Below, one piece after another: positions 36,234-43,152 of a stretch of DNA of 64,000 bases. The notes below the pieces were generated by a model. It searched no databases. It was given only the letters and a program-made list of their open reading frames with translations, and was not told the origin of the DNA. Positions within the stretch are counted from its first letter, which is position 1. Every line of letters begins with the position of its first letter. Location of the stretch: positions 1-64,000 of the forward strand of contig SUUG01000001.1 of the NCBI GenBank assembly GCA_015062655.1. The letters run 5' to 3'. This DNA comes from Coriobacteriaceae bacterium. GTDB lineage: Bacteria > Actinomycetota > Coriobacteriia > Coriobacteriales > Coriobacteriaceae. Both the position numbers and the translations under genes were made by a program.

Positions 36234-36925
36234 GCGTCGTGATCGAAGTGGAGAATGTGGTCAGAACATTCAAGACGGAGCGCGTCATCGATAATGCCAG
36301 TTTCGTTCTTAGCTCCTGCGGGGTCTCCGCTCTTGTCGCGCCGAACGGAAGCGGAAAGACTACCCTGATGTCAATTATAGCCGGCTTGATGGAGCCAACC
36401 GAGGGTCGGGTTTTGTTCTCGGACGGAGAGGGAACGAGCGATGTGGCCCTCCTCCTTGCGGGTGACAAAAACCTGTATATGAAGAACACCGTCATGGAGA
36501 ACCTGATGTATTTTGCTGCCCTGAATGGGTACGGCCGTGGGGATATCCAAGGGGATATTGACGATGTGGTTTCCTGGTTTCCGGAGCTGAAGGCCCTTTG
36601 GCGGAAGACAGCGGAATCGCTTTCTTATGGCCAAAAGAGATTGGTGTCTCTGGCGAGCGCGGTCATTTCTAGGAATCGCTACCTTTTGGTTGATGAGGCT
36701 GCTGAGGGTCTTGATGTGGCTAATGTTGAAAGGCTGGTTGAGGCACTGCAAAAGGTTTCGAGCCAGCGGAGCGTGCTTGTGAGCTCCCATGATCTGCGAT
36801 TCGTCTCTAAAGTAACCGATTCAGTGCTTTTCCTGAGCGGGGGGAAGGTTTTACGTGAGTCCATTCATTCCGAGGATGAGCTTAGAAACCGCTATTCGGA
36901 ACTGTTCGGTGAGGTGACGCAATGA
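36230..36925 (+). CDS. ABC transporter ATP-binding protein (exporter)
   Basis: This 231-residue ATPase has Walker A APNGSGKTTL near residue 37. The signature-like SLSYGQKRLVSLASAV is in mid-protein, and Walker B LLVDEAAEGLD follows with the H-loop in VLVSSHDLRFV. The start overlaps the ligase stop by four bases behind GAAGGGAG, so the two are co-translated. With the permease downstream it makes a simple ABC-2-type exporter. Its place in the cluster suggests that it exports the finished peptide or gives self-protection. Confidence 0.88.
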   Translation: MSVVIEVENVVRTFKTERVIDNASFVLSSCGVSALVAPNGSGKTTLMSIIAGLMEPTEGRVLFSDGEGTSDVALLLAGDKNLYMKNTVMENLMYFAALNGYGRGDIQGDIDDVVSWFPELKALWRKTAESLSYGQKRLVSLASAVISRNRYLLVDEAAEGLDVANVERLVEALQKVSSQRSVLVSSHDLRFVSKVTDSVLFLSGGKVLRESIHSEDELRNRYSELFGEVTQ

Positions 36926-37725
36926 ATTCTCCAAGTGATTCGCTGACTTCGGTTGTTCGCCAAGTGAGGGCGTTGCTCTGGACGGCGAGGGTGGAACTGT
37001 CGGGGGCATTCAGGTACCGCGCATCTTTCGTCTCGGATATCGTGGTCTACACTGTGATACTCACGCTGTTCATGATGTCCGGTTCCGGTCATTCTCTATC
37101 TGAGAAATATGGTGTTGCGGACTATAGGGGTCTGCTGTTTGCGGGATATATCGCCTGGACGTTTGCGAACTCAGCTTTGGTCAGCAGCGTGAACAACACG
37201 AGCGCTGAGCTTTCCAGGGGAACTTTCTATCGGAAGTTGAACGCATGTTGCCCGTTGCCTCTCATACAACTAGGGGAGCTGTTGAGCACTGTGCTGATGA
37301 ATTGCATCGTTGCGTTTGCGGTGGCGATTATAGGTGGCATCGTGTGGGATTTGCGGCTATATGTCAGCGGAGTCTCCGTGGGTGCGATAGCGATGTGCTC
37401 TCTCGGCATGTATGGAATGGGCCTTTTGCTGAATGGCGCCACGATTAAGTACAAACGGGTAGGTTCCCTGCTATTTCTCTTCCAGATGGGCTTACTGTTT
37501 GTAAGCGACACCATTCCCTCAGACTCGATTGTGCTGTCGATCACGCGGCTGGTTCCGCTTACGGCTTGCAACGATTTGATTAGGCTTTCCATGATTGGTG
37601 CCGACTTCGTTGAGCCCGCGGTTCGGCTCTGCGCTTCTTCGCTTGCCTGGTTGGCTCTAGGCTATGTTGTCTTCAGATTCTTGCTTTTCAGGGCAAAAAA
37701 AGATGGGAATCTATTGCATTACTAG
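36922..37725 (+). CDS. ABC-2-type transporter permease
   Basis: This 267-residue membrane protein has about six hydrophobic segments, in the layout of ABC-2 exporters. A cytoplasmic N-terminus with VRQVRALLWTARVELSGAF precedes the first helix at ~33-52. The last helix ends in RFLLFRAKKDGN. It overlaps the ATPase stop by four bases (ATGA). Together they probably form a dimer of each subunit, exporting the product across the cytoplasmic membrane. No peptidase C39 domain is fused; processing may be left to the CPBP protease at 41491. Confidence 0.82.
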   Translation: MNSPSDSLTSVVRQVRALLWTARVELSGAFRYRASFVSDIVVYTVILTLFMMSGSGHSLSEKYGVADYRGLLFAGYIAWTFANSALVSSVNNTSAELSRGTFYRKLNACCPLPLIQLGELLSTVLMNCIVAFAVAIIGGIVWDLRLYVSGVSVGAIAMCSLGMYGMGLLLNGATIKYKRVGSLLFLFQMGLLFVSDTIPSDSIVLSITRLVPLTACNDLIRLSMIGADFVEPAVRLCASSLAWLALGYVVFRFLLFRAKKDGNLLHY

Positions 37726-37736
37726 GTGGGATAAGA

Positions 37737-37979
37737 ATGGTTGAAATCGAGATGCAAGAATTCGTCGATGTTGTTGAGAGATACAAAGAGCAAGATCGAG
37801 GGATCGTGCCGGAATCTCGGCTCTTCTACGATTTGGAGCTCGACTCGTTCGACATCATCGCGCTTATCTGCTTGATAGAAGAGACGTTTCACATCTCCAT
37901 AGACCTTAGCCATGAGGGTGACGTCGAAACCATCGAGGACTTCTATCGATTTGTGCGCCTGCATAGCGAGCAGGATTGA
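37737..37979 (+). CDS. Acyl/aminoacyl carrier protein
   Basis: This 80-residue acidic protein has the four-helix carrier layout. The phosphopantetheine site is Ser37 in YDLELDSFDIIALICLIEE. Helix 2 carries the hydrophobic Ile/Leu face, and the C-terminal helix is VETIEDFYRFVRLHS. It is free-standing, not part of a synthase. Two different loading enzymes lie in the same cluster: the adenylate-forming ligase at 34332 and the amino acid:carrier-protein ligase at 41967. No phosphopantetheinyl transferase is present, so the host enzyme must prime it. GGTGGGAT precedes the ATG. Confidence 0.85.
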   Translation: MVEIEMQEFVDVVERYKEQDRGIVPESRLFYDLELDSFDIIALICLIEETFHISIDLSHEGDVETIEDFYRFVRLHSEQD

Positions 37980-38043
37980 ATGTAGCTCCCCTCATAAGTT
38001 GAGCGCTGTTTGTCAGGTTCGGAGAGAAGAAGGGAGGAGAAAA

Positions 38044-38133
38044 ATGAAGAAGGTCTACGAGAAGCCCAGTATCAGCATCATCACGGATGAGACTCCGGTT
38101 CTTACCATGATGGATTGCGGAGCGTGCTGCTAA
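38044..38133 (+). CDS. Small precursor peptide with Cys-rich C-terminus
   Basis: These 29 codons encode a peptide opening MKKVYEKPSISIITDE and ending TMMDCGACC. The M-K-K-x-Y-x-K-P-x-(I/L) start is common in small leader peptides of radical SAM-modified RiPPs. The end has three cysteines in CGACC plus Asp, Thr and Met. A strong AGGAGAAAA stands before the ATG. It lies between the carrier-protein gene and the radical SAM genes, the expected place for a precursor. The leader/core border is not visible; the core is probably within the last 13 residues. It is too short for most gene finders. Confidence 0.72.
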   Translation: MKKVYEKPSISIITDETPVLTMMDCGACC

Positions 38134-38186
38134 CAACTTTGCCGATCGCCCTATTGGATGCGGTATGAACGGGGAGGCGAAAAGGT

Positions 38187-38312
38187 ATGGAAAAGCAGAA
38201 CACTGGCAAAAAGAAGCCCATTTCTGAAAGTGAGAAAGACAAGATTTCGGCTTCCACTCTTAAGGAACCCGTCTTCTCAACTCCTGCTCCTTTGCAGAAG
38301 AGCCAGAAGTAA
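38187..38312 (+). CDS. Second small peptide, Lys/Ser-rich
   Basis: These 41 codons begin MEKQNTGKKKPISESEKDK and end in PLQKSQK. GGGGAGGCGAAAAGGT is a convincing ribosome-binding region. The composition (10 Lys, 8 Ser, no Cys, no Trp) is unlike the first peptide. It could be a second precursor, an acyl-acceptor peptide, a recognition partner, or an immunity or chaperone peptide. It lies 53 bases after the first peptide and before a strong hairpin. There is no family match that I recognise. Confidence 0.55.
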   Translation: MEKQNTGKKKPISESEKDKISASTLKEPVFSTPAPLQKSQK

Positions 38313-38340
38313 ATAGGCCCAATTGAGCGTGGGGAGCTTG

Positions 38341-38371
38341 AGGCGGCTTCCCTCCTAGAGGGAAGCCGCCT
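38341..38371 (+). promoter_or_regulatory. Strong hairpin between the peptide genes and the radical SAM genes
   Basis: AGGCGGCTTCCCT and AGGGAAGCCGCCT form a perfect 13-bp stem with a five-base loop. TTGGAAAAAT follows instead of a T-run. Such a hairpin can act as a partial terminator or a 3' stabiliser, giving more precursor than enzyme mRNA. Confidence 0.7.
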
Positions 38372-38391
38372 TGGAAAAATAGGAGCGCAAA

Positions 38392-39732
38392 ATGCATGTC
38401 TATACCATACGACCCTTCTGCAGGAAAAAGGTTGATAACGCCTATTATTTGCTGTTGAAAAAGAGGAAGGGTGAGCAGGTCAGCGTTATTCAAATCAATG
38501 AAATTGGGAACGATATCGTATTCCTGCTTGAGAAGCATGTTCCGCTTCAATCGATCTTCGAAGAACTTTCCAAAGAATATGAGATTAGCAATGAGATGGC
38601 GGAAAGTGTTCTGGAGGACATTAGGAGCTTTCTTTCCGTGCTGGTGGAATTTGGCTTGTTGGTTGTAGGTGAAAGCGTGGCTGCGAGACTTGGTGTGTCT
38701 TCGAACCCCGCGTCTTCAAATACTCTCCAAATCGGAATGCTCGAACGACTTTATAAGGAAAAGGGCCTGCTTTATAAAGCGTTTATTGAAATAACCTACG
38801 CATGCAATTTACGCTGCAGACACTGCTATCGAACCGAAGCGGTTGAGGGGAGCAAGGCCCACCTGGGAAGCGCTCACATGGACAGGGGGATGGTGTTTGA
38901 GCTTCTTGACCAGCTAGAAAAGGAAGGGGCGGTCGAGGTTTATATAACCGGAGGTGAGGCCTTTCTACACCCTGATATCTTGGATATTTTGGAGTACGCA
39001 TCGAAAAAGAACTTTCTTACCACCGTGCTCACTAATGGGAATGTGATTGCAGACAAATGCCTAGCCCCCTTGCTTTCCAAGATGGATTTGTTCGATATAA
39101 GAGTTTCGATTTACGGTGACCGCAGGGCTCATGACAGGTTTACCTTGCGTTCCGGGTCGTTCGATAAGTCAATGGCGGCGCTCGAATCAATACAGGAATC
39201 GATGGGCGTCGGGACTGCGGTCTATGTGGCGACGAGTGAGTCGATTAATGACCTCGACCACATGGCGGAGACCATAAAAGGAAAAGGGGTTAATCTGTCG
39301 ATTAACCCGGTTATCACCCCAACCTCAGCAGGGGCCTTGTTTCCGCTCGAGTATCGTCTTTCGTTAAGGGATTACGAGCGACTTTGCGGGAAATACAAAA
39401 CTCTTTCTAACGGATCTTCTTGCACAGCGGGGATAAGCCGCTTGAGGATTACTCCTTTTGGCGATGTAGACGGGTGCGAGCTGCTGCCCAACTCCAAAAT
39501 TGGCAATCTTTTCGAATCAAACTTAAAAGCGATTCTTTGCAGTGAGAGGAGGGCGGCATTCGTTCGCTTTCTCGATAAGCTCTCGGAGTCTGCGTCCTGT
39601 TCAAAATGCTCCAAGAGGCCGTTTTGCAACGTTTGTCCTGGCGCGTTCTATCTAGAAACGGGGGGCTGGGGGCTTGCGCCTGAGTATCGGTGCGGAATGA
39701 CTGACGTAAAGATTCAATCGTTCTCGAGGTGA
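38392..39732 (+). CDS. Radical SAM/SPASM peptide-modifying enzyme with PqqD-like N-terminus
   Basis: This 446-residue enzyme has three parts. Residues ~5-95 resemble a PqqD/RRE leader-binding domain (YYLLLKKRKGEQVSVIQINE, FLLEKHVPLQSIFEELSKEY). The radical SAM barrel starts at ~130 with the [4Fe-4S] motif C138-x3-C142-x2-C145 (ACNLRCRHCYR) and the TGGEAFLHPD GGE motif. The SPASM region near the end supplies cysteines for auxiliary clusters (GCELLPN, CSKCSKRPFCNVCPGAF, RCGM). SPASM enzymes make thioether, C-C or C-O crosslinks or epimerise residues in RiPPs. It is probably the first maturase of the CGACC peptide. The exact bond made is unknown. Confidence 0.85.
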   Translation: MHVYTIRPFCRKKVDNAYYLLLKKRKGEQVSVIQINEIGNDIVFLLEKHVPLQSIFEELSKEYEISNEMAESVLEDIRSFLSVLVEFGLLVVGESVAARLGVSSNPASSNTLQIGMLERLYKEKGLLYKAFIEITYACNLRCRHCYRTEAVEGSKAHLGSAHMDRGMVFELLDQLEKEGAVEVYITGGEAFLHPDILDILEYASKKNFLTTVLTNGNVIADKCLAPLLSKMDLFDIRVSIYGDRRAHDRFTLRSGSFDKSMAALESIQESMGVGTAVYVATSESINDLDHMAETIKGKGVNLSINPVITPTSAGALFPLEYRLSLRDYERLCGKYKTLSNGSSCTAGISRLRITPFGDVDGCELLPNSKIGNLFESNLKAILCSERRAAFVRFLDKLSESASCSKCSKRPFCNVCPGAFYLETGGWGLAPEYRCGMTDVKIQSFSR

Positions 39733-39738
39733 TTTGGT

Positions 39739-40974
39739 ATGAGAATGATCAGGCCGGAAATAGCTAGGTGCCAGTTTCACGGCAAAACGTTTTATGTTGA
39801 TCGAACGAATGGCGCTACGCCCGTCTCGCTGAAATGTCATCCCGTCAATGGGGAGCGAAGATTGTGTGTGGGCGAAGAGGGGCCTGAGGACTGCTTCTTC
39901 TTATTTGTGACGGATCGATGCAATTTGGCATGCCCCTTTTGTTTCGAGACTCGGAAGAGGGGTTATTCTGAAAGCACTGAACCGCGGTATTCGGTTGAGC
40001 AGCTGGTGGAGTTCTTCCGGGATACAAGTGTGAAGAAGGCGCAGATATGGTTCTTCGGGGGAGAACCTCTCCTTGGTGACGATTGGATAGTGTCTTGTAT
40101 CGAGGGGCTGGAAAGCGCTGGTATTAATTGCTCGTATACCATTGCCACCAACCTGACTGTATTGAAAGAAGGCATGCGGGCTTACTCGAGAAATAAGGTA
40201 ATACGCTACCTAGTCAATCTCGATGCATGTCTCTGTGTCCCCTCCGCGGGAAAGTATCTGGATGATGTGTTGGATAACGTCTCCCGGCTTTCTCGAGATG
40301 GAATTGAGGTTATGGGGATGTTGGTTTGGTCTCCAAACTGCAAGGTTTCGATTCGCCAGATGATGGAGACATTTGTATCGCGCGGTATGCGTTACTTCGA
40401 TATAAATATAGCTCACTGTTTCAAGTATTCCGTAGAAGATGTTCGTGAATTTGCGTCGAAGCTAGAAACGTTTGCCGATTGGTATATTTCGAACATACTA
40501 GGCCATGATTTACGCTATGCATGGGTCCAGCCGTTTTCCAAATATATCCGCTCCCTGCTGTTTCCGGAAGAACCCCTTCATCAATGTGCTTGCGGCGCGG
40601 GCAAGCAACTTGCAGCGATTGCAACCGACGGTACGCTCTACCCATGTCAGGTTTTGGTTGGGCACGAGGGCTGTTCTTCCGGCTCGGTCTTACAAAAGAG
40701 ATGGGAGCGACCTTACGAAGGGGTTAATGACGACACCGTACCGGCTTGCGCAGCGTGTGACTTGAAATATAGCTGCAAGGGTAGGTGCGTTGCGAATAAT
40801 GTCATTATGGAAGGTAGTGCCTGCGAGCCCGAAGCATCTCGATGCCAGATGGAACATGTGGTATTCGCCTGTAGTGCATATATCGTCGGGGAGCTTCAGA
40901 ATCATCCTGTCGAGTTGGCCGTGCTGCGTAAGGCATTTAGTTATGGGCGGGGGGCCGAGGTTAGTGCTCACTGA
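39739..40974 (+). CDS. Second radical SAM/SPASM enzyme
   Basis: This 411-residue enzyme has C61-x3-C65-x2-C68 in RCNLACPFCFETRKRG and the FFGGEPLLGD motif, so it is a radical SAM protein. The C-terminal half has SPASM-type cysteines: CACGAGKQLAAIATDGTLYP then C, CAACDLKYSCKGRC, and further cysteines near 367-381. It lacks the PqqD-like N-terminus of the first enzyme and may rely on it for leader binding. It lies six bases after that gene, so the two are co-translated. Two radical enzymes suggest two distinct modifications, or a modifying enzyme and one that acts on the carrier-bound group. Confidence 0.84.
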   Translation: MRMIRPEIARCQFHGKTFYVDRTNGATPVSLKCHPVNGERRLCVGEEGPEDCFFLFVTDRCNLACPFCFETRKRGYSESTEPRYSVEQLVEFFRDTSVKKAQIWFFGGEPLLGDDWIVSCIEGLESAGINCSYTIATNLTVLKEGMRAYSRNKVIRYLVNLDACLCVPSAGKYLDDVLDNVSRLSRDGIEVMGMLVWSPNCKVSIRQMMETFVSRGMRYFDINIAHCFKYSVEDVREFASKLETFADWYISNILGHDLRYAWVQPFSKYIRSLLFPEEPLHQCACGAGKQLAAIATDGTLYPCQVLVGHEGCSSGSVLQKRWERPYEGVNDDTVPACAACDLKYSCKGRCVANNVIMEGSACEPEASRCQMEHVVFACSAYIVGELQNHPVELAVLRKAFSYGRGAEVSAH

Positions 40975-41494
40975 AACAGTTCGTTCTGTTTCCGTCGATC
41001 AATATAGGCAGAGCGACGAAGCGTTCCTGTTGTCTTGCCAGGGTTTAGAAGAGTTCGAAGTAACGATCGGGCGCCTACCTTCCGACAGAAGTAATTGTTG
41101 GATTATTAAATATGGGAGTGAGGCGATCGGCTGTGCGGCAATCACCCCTATGAATCTCTTCTGTATCGATTATGTGGAAGTTTCGACATTTGTCCACGCA
41201 TCTCATCGGTTGCTCTCTGCATACGCTCTTCGTGCAGTGCTCAACCAGGCGCTCGGTCTTGCATCGGGGTCGGCCAGACTTCTGTTTCTGGTTTACGGGG
41301 ACAATAGGCGATGCATTACGCTTTTAGATCGCCTCGGGATAGAGTGTGTCGCGGAGATTCCTAGGGCCGCGCTGCATGGTGGGAAGTACGTTTCGGTGCG
41401 CTATTACCTCTATGCTTCAGGCGGGGGCCAACGCTTTGACGATGTAATAGCAGCGAGGATTGACTCTGCTCAGAATGAAGAGAAGGGAACATGA
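40943..41494 (+). CDS. GNAT-like acyltransferase candidate
   Basis: The protein is up to 183 residues. The C-terminal half has a GNAT-like acceptor pattern: LLFLVYGDNRRCITLLDRLG then IECVAEIPRAALHGG and a YYLY strand. The N-terminal half is weak. The ATG at 40943 overlaps the second radical SAM gene by 32 bases. A GTG at 40964 is the alternative, with better spacing from a G-rich site. GNAT enzymes transfer acyl or aminoacyl groups from CoA or carrier proteins, or from tRNA, to amines. With a carrier protein in the cluster, transfer to a peptide amine is a reasonable guess. The family call is tentative. Confidence 0.5.
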   Translation: MGGGPRLVLTETVRSVSVDQYRQSDEAFLLSCQGLEEFEVTIGRLPSDRSNCWIIKYGSEAIGCAAITPMNLFCIDYVEVSTFVHASHRLLSAYALRAVLNQALGLASGSARLLFLVYGDNRRCITLLDRLGIECVAEIPRAALHGGKYVSVRYYLYASGGGQRFDDVIAARIDSAQNEEKGT

Positions 41495-41922
41495 TAAGCG
41501 TTATCTTTGGATACCTTCTGGGGCTTTCAATTGGTTTCGCGCTTTCCCTGCCTCTTCTTCGCCTGACGACGGGTCTGGTTGGGTGGAGGGATGCGATGAA
41601 GGGCTTAAGCTTCTCGCTCAGAGCCGAGACGGTCTTTCAGGTTTGTCTGGAAGAGGTTGCGTGGCGCTCTCTTCCCTGCGCCATTATGGCTCTCGAGTCT
41701 CTTCCCTTCTGGCGATGCGTGGCATTGTCAATCGTTCTCTCAATACTGTTTGTACTGGCGCACAAGTTGTTTTCCTTTAAGGATTTCATCGAGAGATTTA
41801 CCTACACCCTGGTTCTGTCCTTGGGTGCGCTCTTCTTACCGGGGGTAAATTACGGACTGCATCTTGGGAGAAATTTGTGGACGAGAAGCGTCTGCTTGGG
41901 CGATCTGGATTCTGATGACTAG
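41491..41922 (+). CDS. CPBP-family intramembrane protease
   Basis: This 143-residue membrane protein has about four hydrophobic segments. It holds all three CPBP/Abi motifs: EExxxR as E54-E55...R59 (LEEVAWRS), FxxxH as F87...H91 (FVLAH), and HxxxN as H124...N128 (LHLGRN). CPBP proteases cut peptides within or near the membrane. In bacteriocin clusters they act in leader removal or immunity. It overlaps the GNAT-like gene by four bases. Here it is the only peptidase of the cluster, so leader removal is its likely job. It is shorter than usual for the family (~200-300 residues). Confidence 0.72.
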   Translation: MISVIFGYLLGLSIGFALSLPLLRLTTGLVGWRDAMKGLSFSLRAETVFQVCLEEVAWRSLPCAIMALESLPFWRCVALSIVLSILFVLAHKLFSFKDFIERFTYTLVLSLGALFLPGVNYGLHLGRNLWTRSVCLGDLDSDD

Positions 41923-41966
41923 CGGGATGTTGGATTAAGCGACTTTAACGGGTTTTGGAGTGTCTA

Positions 41967-42968
41967 ATGGATGTTGAATGTGGAGCACATGTCTCAGCTT
42001 TTTTCAGGTATCTGGAAGAAAGGCGCGTGCTATACGACTGGGGAAAGAGCGGCGTGCACGCGTATGGGGAAGCGTTCGTCAATAAACTCAAGATGTATGA
42101 ACATGTGATTGGCGAGCAAGCGCGCCGTCTCTTTCCCGGCATTGAATGCATCGCAATGCCGGTAGAGATTCCAGTAGAAATCGCCCGCCGCACCCATCTC
42201 ATGCAGACCATGCCAACAATCCTTTTGTATCCGCACGGTATTGAGGATTGCTACTTCTGCTCGCAGAAATTTAATTTCCAGGAAGAGGCGGTTGGTTGTA
42301 GCGAGCGAAAAGATTGTGCTGCAACAAATATGAGAAGCATGTTGAAACACTCCACATGTCTTCCTCTATATCGACTTCTTGAGGATACGGTAGTGGAAGA
42401 AGGCGGGCGGACTTTTCTCGTCGAAGGTCTGTGCTTTCGAAATGAGCCGGAAAGTGATCCGATGACCTTTCATTTGAGGGAATTTCATATGACGGAGGTG
42501 GTTTTCGTTGGGCCTGAATCATATTGCCGTGAAGGGTTGAAAGCCGCGGAAGGCATCATGGGCGAAGTGGCCAGCGTCTTGGGGGAGGGGTATCACCGAG
42601 TGCTTGCATCTGACTCCTTTTGCCCTCAGCTAGGCGACCGGATTTCCGGATTCCAGAAAATGACTTCTGCGAAGCACGAGTATATGTTTCCGTTGTTAGA
42701 GGATGGGCGCCTTCTCGCGTGCGGGTCGTCGAACAATCATAGGAACACTTTCTCTAAAACGTTCAACATCCGCTTGAGGGACGGTGGTTTGGCATCAAGT
42801 TCTTGTTTTGCTTTCGGATTGGAGAGGCTGTGCTTTGTGGATTATGCCCATGAGTTTGCTCGTTACGTCCGGGCTGACGGAGTTGAGGGGCTGTGCGAGG
42901 CAGAAAAAGATTCCTTAGTTAAAGCCGACGCAAGACCAGGCAAACGGATCAGCTCGCATCACAAGTAG
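41967..42968 (+). CDS. Amino acid:[carrier protein] ligase (seryl-tRNA synthetase-like)
   Basis: This 333-residue protein is a class II aminoacyl-tRNA-synthetase-like core without a tRNA-binding arm. Motif 2 is VEGLCFRNEPESDPMTFHLR, and motif 3 is SSSCFAFGLERLCF near residue 280. The Cys-Glu-Cys zinc ligands expected of the family are probably C131, E172 and C280. Enzymes of this group (described in Bradyrhizobium and other bacteria) attach Gly or Ala to the pantetheine arm of a small carrier protein. The partner is surely the carrier at 37737. The ATG at 41967 follows TTTTGGAGTG. Extra cysteines at 95, 98, 111 and 117 lie in an insertion. It is the last gene of the cluster. Confidence 0.82.
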   Translation: MDVECGAHVSAFFRYLEERRVLYDWGKSGVHAYGEAFVNKLKMYEHVIGEQARRLFPGIECIAMPVEIPVEIARRTHLMQTMPTILLYPHGIEDCYFCSQKFNFQEEAVGCSERKDCAATNMRSMLKHSTCLPLYRLLEDTVVEEGGRTFLVEGLCFRNEPESDPMTFHLREFHMTEVVFVGPESYCREGLKAAEGIMGEVASVLGEGYHRVLASDSFCPQLGDRISGFQKMTSAKHEYMFPLLEDGRLLACGSSNNHRNTFSKTFNIRLRDGGLASSSCFAFGLERLCFVDYAHEFARYVRADGVEGLCEAEKDSLVKADARPGKRISSHHK

Positions 42969-43028
42969 ATAGCTGCGTCCCGAGAATTCTGGCAATACCA
43001 GTTGAGTCATAGACTTCTCTGTTCCAGT

Positions 43029-43057
43029 GCGGGCGTTGGCTGACGCCCCGCCGTTTT
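43029..43057 (+). terminator. Terminator after the cluster
   Basis: GGGCGT-TGGCTG-ACGCCC followed by CGCCGTTTTCCC resembles a rho-independent terminator 60 bases past the last cluster gene. Wider inverted repeats (CCAGTTG/CAACTGG and GTCCCG/CGGGAC) bracket it, so it may also be a remnant of another element. Confidence 0.5.
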
Positions 43058-43152
43058 CCCAACTGGAGATTCCGGGACGGTGCTCGATGGAATGACAGGG
43101 CCCGGCTACAGAATTAATGCTGTCACCATTCGAATAGCTTGGTCAAAATACT

